From positions 1-42,198 of the IMG/VR virus record IMGVR_UViG_3300030333_004210: a DNA stretch of 42,198 nucleotides. One strand, given 5' to 3'. Shown in pieces: positions 36,020 through 42,198 of this stretch. The stretch is from a virus. The position numbers and the translations under genes were made by a program. The notes below the pieces were generated by a model. It did no database searches. It worked only from the letters and a program-made list of their open reading frames with translations, and was not told the origin of the DNA. Every line of letters begins with the position of its first letter. The stretch's first letter is position 1.

Positions 36020-37862
36020 CATGTATGAGGCGGTTTTGGAAAGTATCCATGACCGCGCAAAATGGGAGCGACGACAGGGACTTTATTACCAAATGCGGCA
36101 TGACGGGCTGCGACGTAAGAATAAACCATTTCCTGGTGCTTCCGACTTACACTTTCCGTTAATTGACACGTCAATCGCAAAGCTAAAACCGTTTTACTAC
36201 CAGCAAATAACGGGACGCGATACGTTGTGTTCATTTGTTCCGATGCGCCAGCAACTGGCTCCGTTGACCACTGCGGTCGAGCGCTGGTTTGATTATCACA
36301 TCAAGGAGAAAAGTAACTTTCAAGAGGAGGCGCTGACATGGATTGACCACATGCTGATGACCGGTCACTCCGTCATCAAGGTGTTTTGGGATGACGACAA
36401 CAAGCGCTGCAAGTTTGAGGCTGTTGATCCGCTTTACTGGATAGTTCCGGAATACACATCCAAGTTGGAAGAAGCTGATTGGATGGTGCAAATCATGCCG
36501 ATGAGTGTCAGTGCGTTCATGCGGGATGAGCGGTATGATCATTCAGTGGTGGACAAGATTCGTGGTAATGGACGCGATGAAAGTACCAACTCCACATACC
36601 GCGACAACGAGAAGTTTTTACGCGAGGGACTGACATACAGTGACGATGATAACATGGTCATTGTGTGGGAACACTGGAAGCGGGACGAGGATGGTGGTTG
36701 GATGGTTTGCACCTACTCGCCACTGATGCCGGATTACGATTTGCGTCCGGTGATGAAGCTGCCATATAGGCACGGGGATGCGCCGTTTGTCGATGCCGCT
36801 TACGAGATGAAGGACAAGGGGTGGTATTCAAGCCGTGGCATTCCGGAATTGGTAGCTCCGGAAGAAGCGTACTTGAACAAGCTGATGAACGGTAAGGCTG
36901 ATTCAATTTCGTTCTACAACAGCCCAATGTTCCGCAGTGAGCGCGACATTCCGAACAGCAGCAACATACGCTTTCGACCGGGGCAAATACTGCCATACGG
37001 ATTGCAGCCGGTGGGGATGCCGCAACCGCCAATTAGTTGGGAACAGGAGATTGTGCAGACGCGCATGATTGCTGAACAGCGCTTGGCGATGCCGGATTTC
37101 GGGATGGGTCAAATGATCAACACCCGCGAGCGCCGAACTGCCACTGAAGTGAATGCAATTGGTGGCATGATGGAGCGCAGTGTGGATTTGCGTGCGCGGA
37201 TATTCCGCTTGGCGCTGGCCCGTGTGTACCGTCAGGCTTATTCGCTTTATTTGCAGTACTCACCGCAAAACTTAATGTTCCGGTATTTGGAAGATGCCAC
37301 CAGCTTGCAAGCCGATGCGTTGCATGACGATTACACAATTGAGCCGAAAGGCGGTGTGGACGGCGTGGATCGTACCATGCTGATGCAGCGTGCAATCATG
37401 CGGAAACAGTTGATGGCGCAGTCACCGTGGATTGACCAAATCGAATTGGACAAATCCATACTGGAACTGGACGACCCAAGTCTGGTCAAGCGGTTGGTGC
37501 GTGATCCGCAATTCAAGGCTGCGGACGAAGCGGAAGACGAGGCGCACAACATTTCGATCATGGAACGGGGTTACACGCCGGTTCCGAATCAAGGCGACAG
37601 CGCAGCCGAGCGCTTGCCGGTGCTGTTGGATTACATCAATCGCATGAGCCAACAGGGGCAACAGTTTGGGCCGGAAGCGCAACAGGCGTTCGTCAGCCGC
37701 ATAAACACTTTATTGGAGCAGCTTGAGCAAGTTGATCCCAACTCCGCTCGACAACTCCGTAAACAACTAGATGATGCTTATTCAAGAGACACACAAGCGG
37801 GTGCTGCACCTAATGGCCAAGCCATTGCGATGGGTCAACCAGCCCAAATGGGACAAGGATGA
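36000..37862 (+). CDS. Portal protein
   Basis: 620 residues. 'KPFPGASDLHFPLIDTSIAK' near the N-terminus, 'MLMTGHSVIKVFWDDDNKRC' and 'DPLYWIVPEYTSKLEEADWM' in the wing, a long helix with 'NTRERRTATEVNAIGGMMER' (the stem-clip 'E.RTATEV' element of many podovirus portals), and a Gln/Glu-rich C-terminus. Portals form the dodecamer through which DNA enters and leaves. Order terL-portal-scaffold-capsid is standard. The start overlaps the lipoprotein gene by 20 bases. Confidence 0.88.
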   Translation: MYESRNDMYEAVLESIHDRAKWERRQGLYYQMRHDGLRRKNKPFPGASDLHFPLIDTSIAKLKPFYYQQITGRDTLCSFVPMRQQLAPLTTAVERWFDYHIKEKSNFQEEALTWIDHMLMTGHSVIKVFWDDDNKRCKFEAVDPLYWIVPEYTSKLEEADWMVQIMPMSVSAFMRDERYDHSVVDKIRGNGRDESTNSTYRDNEKFLREGLTYSDDDNMVIVWEHWKRDEDGGWMVCTYSPLMPDYDLRPVMKLPYRHGDAPFVDAAYEMKDKGWYSSRGIPELVAPEEAYLNKLMNGKADSISFYNSPMFRSERDIPNSSNIRFRPGQILPYGLQPVGMPQPPISWEQEIVQTRMIAEQRLAMPDFGMGQMINTRERRTATEVNAIGGMMERSVDLRARIFRLALARVYRQAYSLYLQYSPQNLMFRYLEDATSLQADALHDDYTIEPKGGVDGVDRTMLMQRAIMRKQLMAQSPWIDQIELDKSILELDDPSLVKRLVRDPQFKAADEAEDEAHNISIMERGYTPVPNQGDSAAERLPVLLDYINRMSQQGQQFGPEAQQAFVSRINTLLEQLEQVDPNSARQLRKQLDDAYSRDTQAGAAPNGQAIAMGQPAQMGQG

Positions 37863-38100
37863 TGAAAAGGCGCTGCTTACTTTTTTCCGCACTAAAAGCG
37901 GTAAGAAACTAAAGGCATGGATGCTAAACGCAGCACTGCAACACAACGCCACGGCGACCGAGTGCGGTGGGGAGCTTGCGTGGAAAGCGGGTTATGCTAA
38001 TGGATTTCGTGGGGCAATTGCGACATTGGATGCGCTGATGTCCCAAACCGAAACATTGGAGCCGGACGCTGCCGATGATTTCGATTACTTGCGTCCATAA
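37813..38100 (+). CDS. Small protein downstream of portal
   Basis: 95 residues from ATG 37813 (an ATG 42 bases upstream would extend the overlap with the portal gene). 'DKDDEKALLTFFRTKSGKKL' then 'KAWMLNAALQHNATATECGG' and 'AWKAGYANGFRGAIATLDAL' is a conserved-looking pattern seen in short genes between portal and capsid of other phages. No function known. Overlaps portal by 50 bases. Confidence 0.6.
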   Translation: MAKPLRWVNQPKWDKDDEKALLTFFRTKSGKKLKAWMLNAALQHNATATECGGELAWKAGYANGFRGAIATLDALMSQTETLEPDAADDFDYLRP

Positions 38101-38103
38101 CTA

Positions 38104-38134
38104 CAGTGCTGAACTGGTGCGATCAGTGCTGAAC
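38104..38134 (+). repeat. Tandem CAGTGCTGAAC repeat before the scaffold gene
   Basis: CAGTGCTGAAC at 38104-38114 and 38124-38134, a 20-bp step, in the 95-base gap before 38196. Could be a two-site operator or part of a late promoter; no clear -35/-10 pair seen. Confidence 0.3.
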
Positions 38135-38195
38135 CAAAGCGCCACTACAGCGTGCAGCGTATGCGATGCATGGCTGAATTGAAGCATACAAACAA

Positions 38196-39122
38196 ATGGC
38201 TGAAAAAGAGACGACGATGGAAGAGCTTACCGCAATTGCGAAAGCGATGGATAGCGGTAAGAGCTTGGATGAGGCGAGGAAAAGTTATGTTCCAGCGCCA
38301 CCGGAACCGGAAGCGGAAGCAGTAGCGGAACCGGAAACACAAGCTGATCCACCGCCGGAACCGGAACAGCCGAAACAGGATGAGTCTGCGCCGAGTGGTG
38401 CAGAAGGTTCTTTGACAGAAAAGACGGAGCAGAAGAAACCGGACGTTTCCCGCGAAGCGAAGGACATGGAGCGAAAGATGCGTTCCTGGAAATCGCTTAA
38501 CGACGAAAAGGAACAGTTTCAAAAGGAACGCGAGGAGTTTGAGCAGCAAAAAGAAAAGTGGCGTGTTCAACAGTTGTCCGAAACAAACGAAATTCGTGAT
38601 GACGAGGGGTACAGTGCCAAGGACTACGATAAAGCTGCGAAGGAGTTTCGCGATGATGGTGAGGTCGATTTAGCCGTAGACGCGGAGGAAAAAGCTAACA
38701 AGCTGCGAGAGCAGGAAAGCGAAACAGCCAAAAAGCTGCAAGCTGACAAGTTTAGCAAGGACTTCCGCAGTAACTACGAACAAGCTAGGGCGACATATCC
38801 GGATTTAGCGGATCACGACAGCGAATTGTTTAAGCGAACCGAGCAAGTATTTTTGTACTATCCGGAATTGTTAGGTGACGCCGACGGGCCGCGCAAAGCT
38901 GCATGGGTCGCATCACGGGACATACTGGCATCTCAAGCCGAGTCTTTTCGAGACGAGAACCAACAACTCAAAAACGAGTTGGAGGAGTACAAGTCGAAGT
39001 TATCGATTAGCGGTTCACAACCAGCGCCACGACCAGCGAGCAAGGAGTTCATGGAAATGGATGCGGAAGCACGGTTTCAGATGCTTGCCGATCAAGCTGC
39101 ACAAATGGACAACGACCGATAA
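38196..39122 (+). CDS. Scaffolding protein
   Basis: 308 residues, extremely acidic and helical: a Pro/Glu/Ala-rich N-terminal third (residues 30-90), then long coiled-coil stretches ('NDEKEQFQKEREEFEQQKEK', 'AVDAEEKANKLREQESETAK', 'FRDENQQLKNELEEYKSKL'). Location immediately before the capsid gene plus this composition is typical of scaffolds that guide prohead assembly. It has no protease motif, and no separate prohead protease is visible nearby. Confidence 0.78.
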   Translation: MAEKETTMEELTAIAKAMDSGKSLDEARKSYVPAPPEPEAEAVAEPETQADPPPEPEQPKQDESAPSGAEGSLTEKTEQKKPDVSREAKDMERKMRSWKSLNDEKEQFQKEREEFEQQKEKWRVQQLSETNEIRDDEGYSAKDYDKAAKEFRDDGEVDLAVDAEEKANKLREQESETAKKLQADKFSKDFRSNYEQARATYPDLADHDSELFKRTEQVFLYYPELLGDADGPRKAAWVASRDILASQAESFRDENQQLKNELEEYKSKLSISGSQPAPRPASKEFMEMDAEARFQMLADQAAQMDNDR

Positions 39123-39128
39123 CGCTGA

Positions 39129-39143
39129 TTAGTACAGTACATT
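39129..39143 (+). promoter_or_regulatory. TTAGTACAGTACATT motif upstream of capsid gene
   Basis: Odd-length near-palindrome (GTAC-A-GTAC core) 31 bases upstream of ATG 39175, followed by AT-rich TATATAACATTT. The core AGTACAGTACA is repeated at 20677 (-), 25885, 28641 (-) and 34016. Only this copy is fully intergenic. Confidence 0.35.
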
Positions 39144-39174
39144 ATATAACATTTAAAAATAGAAAGGTTAAGTT

Positions 39175-40251
39175 ATGGCAGATGCAATGACACTATCCAG
39201 TGACTTGAGTTCGCAGTATCGCGAGCATTTCGAGTCCCAACTGCTTACATACGCAGTTCAAGCCACCCGCAAAGCGGAGTTTGGTCAAAAAGCACCTTTA
39301 CCCAAAGGCGTAGGATCGAAGCAAATCAGCTTCTTCAAGTACGGCGCACCGGATGCCACGATGATAAAAGACATTACGTCTAGCGGTGATGAGGTTTTGG
39401 CGAGTACGGCTTATAACCCGATTGACGTGTTTAACACTAGCGCCAGCACTGGTGACGGTGTTCGTCAGTTGTCGCTTTCCAAAGTGACTGCTACGCTTGA
39501 GCAAATCGGACAAGTCGTGGTTATTTCGGACGTGTTGAACAATACCGAGTTTTTGAACTCGCTTGCTCAGGCAACGAAAACCAACGGCGAAGATGCTGCG
39601 CTGAAATGCGACAACATTGTTCGCGACCAGTTGTGTAAGACAGTTGCTGGTGGCGGTGGTGCTACCAACTTGTCAAGTGGTGCTGAAGGTGGAAACACAA
39701 TGTTTGCTGGCGCTGCTGATGATCTAACTGCTTTAGGAGGCAGTGCAAAGTGTTCAGCCGCAGACGTGTTGGACGTGGTTACCCAGTTGCGGATTAATCG
39801 CGCTCCGGAAATCAACGGGGGTTACGTTTCTATCGCTGCACCGCAAGTGCTTCGCGACTTGATGCGTGACAGTGATTGGTTGAATGCTGCCACACGTTCC
39901 AATGTAGGCGCATTGTACAACGGTGAAGTTGGTTCGCTGTACGGCGTCCGCTTTGTGGAAGACACTAACCCGCATCGCGTGGATGATGCTGCTGATGCGA
40001 ATCACGACACATTCGCCGCAACGGGCGATGCTTTTTGCACCTTGTTTTTAGGTGGGGAAGCGTTTGGTGTTCCAGCGTTGAGCGGTGACAGTCCAATGAG
40101 TCCGTCCATTCAGATTGTGGATACTCCGGACAAAAAAGACCCGCTGAACCAAGTGGTCACGGTTGGTTTCAAGACCATGTACACCGCCAAGGTGCTGACT
40201 CCGAATTACTACATTCGGTACTTTAGCAACGTCGGTTACACTGGTCTGTAA
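39175..40251 (+). CDS. Major capsid protein, N4-gp56 type
   Basis: 358 residues with AGAAAGG as ribosome site 10 bases upstream. 'LSKVTATLEQIGQVVVISDV' then 'AALKCDNIVRDQLCKTVAGG', 'LDVVTQLRINRAPEINGGYV', 'IAAPQVLRDLMRDSDWLNAA' and 'YNGEVGSLYGVRFVEDTNPH' follow, in order, the core of the N4 gp56 capsid family (HK97 fold). It forms the icosahedral shell. It is preceded by the scaffold and followed by a strong terminator, so it is likely among the most abundant messages. Confidence 0.93.
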   Translation: MADAMTLSSDLSSQYREHFESQLLTYAVQATRKAEFGQKAPLPKGVGSKQISFFKYGAPDATMIKDITSSGDEVLASTAYNPIDVFNTSASTGDGVRQLSLSKVTATLEQIGQVVVISDVLNNTEFLNSLAQATKTNGEDAALKCDNIVRDQLCKTVAGGGGATNLSSGAEGGNTMFAGAADDLTALGGSAKCSAADVLDVVTQLRINRAPEINGGYVSIAAPQVLRDLMRDSDWLNAATRSNVGALYNGEVGSLYGVRFVEDTNPHRVDDAADANHDTFAATGDAFCTLFLGGEAFGVPALSGDSPMSPSIQIVDTPDKKDPLNQVVTVGFKTMYTAKVLTPNYYIRYFSNVGYTGL

Positions 40252-40259
40252 TTCATCAT

Positions 40260-40301
40260 GGGATGGGGTGGCTTGCGTGCTGCCCCATCCCACTTATTTT
40301 T
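40260..40301 (+). terminator. Intrinsic terminator after the capsid gene
   Basis: GGGATGGGG (40260-40268), 14-base loop, CCCCATCCC (40283-40291), then TTATTTTT. Begins 9 bases after the capsid stop. Read-through would feed the fibre genes. Confidence 0.85.
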
Positions 40302-40306
40302 AACAA

Positions 40307-40567
40307 GTGCCGGTTTACGAATATCAATCCGATACGGGTGAAGTGATCGAACTGGAACGTCCAATCACTGAACGCGACAACGCGCCTGACGGCTATACGC
40401 GTGTCGATTTTCCGAGTCGAATCAGTGTGCCGAATGGTGCAATGGACGAAAATGGAATGAACAAGGAGACAATACGCAGGGGTTACTACAACCAGGAAAT
40501 CAAACTGGGAAGCCGGTGGCGATCCAAGCATTCAGTAAAATCCATAAAAAAAGCGTGGGGAATTTAA
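40307..40567 (+). CDS. FmdB-like small phage protein without cysteines
   Basis: 86 residues, GTG start. 'PVYEYQSDTGEVIELERPIT' copies the opening of FmdB-type zinc ribbons (P-x-Y-E-Y-x-C), but the Cys positions are absent, so no zinc site. The C-terminal half is basic (GSRWRSKHSVKSIKKAWG). Similar genes sit next to capsid genes in other phages; function unknown. Confidence 0.6.
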   Translation: MPVYEYQSDTGEVIELERPITERDNAPDGYTRVDFPSRISVPNGAMDENGMNKETIRRGYYNQEIKLGSRWRSKHSVKSIKKAWGI

Positions 40568-40568
40568 A

Positions 40569-40883
40569 ATGAGTTATCAAAACGAAAGATTCAGAAGTTT
40601 CGACAGTGTAACGCAGCGTATTGTTGCCGTTAGCGGAACTGCCGCTGATGTAGTGACCAGTGCGCCGCATCATTTGACTATACAGAATTTAGGCACAACA
40701 CCGGTTTACTTGAAGCTGGGAGCCACTGCCACAACCAGCACTGGTGGATTCAGCTATATATTAGCTGGCGGCGGTGCTGCAAACGATGGAACCGGCGCAT
40801 TGGCAAACATTAGCGGATACGTCGGAACCATCAGCGTTATCACAGCAAGCGGCACATCAAATGTCGTAGTTAGCAACGGTTAA
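40569..40883 (+). CDS. Small beta-rich virion protein
   Basis: 104 residues, 'QRIVAVSGTAADVVTSAPHH', 'LTIQNLGTTPVYLKLGATAT', then Gly/Ala-rich strands to 'TASGTSNVVVSNG'. The pattern of 'I-x-N-x-G-x-x-P-V-Y-L-x-x-G' is common in small phage capsid-decoration or head-associated proteins. Its place between the capsid and fibre genes fits this. The next gene starts 3 bases after. Confidence 0.55.
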   Translation: MSYQNERFRSFDSVTQRIVAVSGTAADVVTSAPHHLTIQNLGTTPVYLKLGATATTSTGGFSYILAGGGAANDGTGALANISGYVGTISVITASGTSNVVVSNG

Positions 40884-40886
40884 AAA

Positions 40887-42198
40887 ATGAGCGCATCAAT
40901 TTCATCATCGGGTTTTATCAAAAGCGCTGGCGTCACGGTCGAAAACGAACCCATCATTTTGTCGGATGGTGTCGGCTCAGTAACGCAATGGGATAACAGC
41001 ACCCAAGGCGCTGGCAAGGGTATTTACTTTGTCGAAGGCGGCAGTGCCGGTGATCCGTTGCGGTTGGGTATCGGAGTCGCTGCGCCGGGAGCGCAATTAG
41101 ACGTTACTTCAGGCGCAACAGATGTTGTCGCCAACTTTGCATCAACAGACGCAAGAGCGTGGATACAATTTAGAGACAATTCGACGACCGACACGGCCGT
41201 TATGATTGGCGCGGAAGGTGATGCCTTGAATCTCCGCGCTGGCAGCAATACTCGTCTCACCATAGCCAGCACCGGCGCGATCAGTATTCCAAGTTCAGCG
41301 GGTACTCACGTTGCACTTACTGTAAAAGGCGGCAACGACCTTGTTGACAATATCGCTTTTAACGTAACGAACCAGTCAGGAACAGGAGTTGCCAACATAC
41401 GGAACAACGGTGCGCTTTACGCATCAGCCATCACATCAACTGGCACACTCACAGTTGGTTCACTCGACATCGGTCACGGTTTAGGTGGTGATGTGAACAG
41501 CGTGGCAATCGGAAATGATGCGCTGGACGCTACAACTGCACATTGTTTGCACAACACGGCTGTTGGAAATAATGCTTTAAGCGGCTTAAACTCAAGTGCG
41601 TCATCAAATGATGCTGGAGACTTCAATACGTCGGTAGGCAGCAATTCAAGTTCATCAATGACGACAGGCCACAGCAATACTGCTGTAGGTAGAAACGCAC
41701 TAGGAACTGATGATGGAGTGCGTAACGTGTCAATTGGGATGGGGTCGTTGGATGCAAACTGCGCTGATGACAACACTGCGCTTGGTTATAACGCATTAGC
41801 CGCATACACCGGATCAGACGCAGTTGCCGTTGGTAGTGGTGCAGCCGATGCAGCAACAAGTGCAACCAATTTAACTGCGGTTGGACAAGGCGCTTTAAGC
41901 ACAACCATTGACGGTAATTACAACACGGCAGTTGGTACTACCGCATTAGGTACTGGCGATTGTGGCGATGAGAATACGGGAATTGGTTATGCAGCACTTT
42001 ATGCATTTACGGGTGCTAATGCAACAGTAGTCGGTTCACACGCAGCAGATGCAGCAACGAGTGCCGCTAATTTAACTGCTGTTGGTCAAGCCGCATTGGG
42101 TGCGTGTACAGACGGCAACTACAATACTGCGGTAGGGACAGGTGCGCTTGCATCAATTACAACTGGTGACGATTGCACTGCACTAGGTTCAGGTGCGG
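40887..42198 (+). CDS. Tail fibre N-terminal part and first YadA-like repeats (3' end cut by window)
   Basis: 437 codons, open at the right edge. Residues 1-170 are a non-repetitive virion-proximal part ('LRLGIGVAAPGAQLDVTSGA', 'NTRLTIASTGAISIP' as in other S74 fibres), followed from about 41440 by 'NTAVG..AL'-type repeats. Bases 41413-42198 correspond to 1-771 with identical outer edges and a divergent middle; joining at either edge keeps the frame. It is thus the front of the gene continued at 1-4682. It lacks its own chaperone only because of the cut. Confidence 0.85.
   Translation, partial: MSASISSSGFIKSAGVTVENEPIILSDGVGSVTQWDNSTQGAGKGIYFVEGGSAGDPLRLGIGVAAPGAQLDVTSGATDVVANFASTDARAWIQFRDNSTTDTAVMIGAEGDALNLRAGSNTRLTIASTGAISIPSSAGTHVALTVKGGNDLVDNIAFNVTNQSGTGVANIRNNGALYASAITSTGTLTVGSLDIGHGLGGDVNSVAIGNDALDATTAHCLHNTAVGNNALSGLNSSASSNDAGDFNTSVGSNSSSSMTTGHSNTAVGRNALGTDDGVRNVSIGMGSLDANCADDNTALGYNALAAYTGSDAVAVGSGAADAATSATNLTAVGQGALSTTIDGNYNTAVGTTALGTGDCGDENTGIGYAALYAFTGANATVVGSHAADAATSAANLTAVGQAALGACTDGNYNTAVGTGALASITTGDDCTALGSGA

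Overview
The window reads as the near-complete genome of an uncultured, temperate, short-tailed (podovirus-like) phage, probably from an aquatic bacterium. The main evidence is an N4-gp56-type major capsid protein, a portal with scaffold, a P22/T7-like adaptor plus tail-nozzle pair, a set of internal (ejected) virion proteins, no tape-measure or tail-sheath genes, and a tyrosine integrase next to an attP that carries the 3' end of a tRNA. No DNA or RNA polymerase gene and no clear CI-type repressor were found. The host cannot be named from the sequence.

The window is almost certainly a linearised circular (or circularly permuted) genome. The first 79 bases recur exactly at 41413-41491, and the last 91 bases match 681-771 with about three differences. 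Between these anchors the two copies encode clearly different YadA-like head repeats. The tail-fibre gene therefore wraps from 40887 through the end into 1-4682, and the roughly 780 bases at the two ends look like two alleles of one hypervariable segment. Unit genome length would be about 41.4 kb.

Layout: 33201-42198 and 1-19505 (+) is the late module: terS, a 22-bp-period palindrome array, terL, small lysis-like genes, portal, scaffold, capsid, tail fibre with an S74 chaperone, small holin-like and basic proteins, tailspike, adaptor, nozzle, and three internal proteins ending in a 1958-residue protein. That last protein carries what looks like a complete ECF sigma factor (region 2.4 plus region 4) inside a polyvalent ejection protein, and it is the most striking object in the window. 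19506-21136 holds attP, integrase and a small DNA-binding-like protein (-). 21137-21342 is a divergent control region. 21343-27428 (+) is recombination and replication: Hjc-like nuclease, Rad52-like annealing protein, a Cas4/RecB-like nuclease broken by a frameshift, an SSB-like protein, a DnaA domain IV protein, an O-like initiator, a DnaC-like loader and a C5 methyltransferase. 33098-27324 (-) is a leftward block of about 16 small accessory genes, mostly joined by ATGA overlaps. It is punctuated by four copies of a shared promoter-like element (TTGTAA-N17-CGTAAT), and includes an RlpA-like cell-wall enzyme, a GP88-like Cys protein, a YkgJ-like Cys protein and a small zinc metallopeptidase.

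Working model: after adsorption by a variable fibre and a beta-helix tailspike, internal proteins are ejected with the DNA. If the sigma-like domain is functional, the phage may carry its own promoter-specificity factor into the cell, and the repeated CGTA-type promoters of the leftward block are the natural candidates for its targets. That link is inference only.
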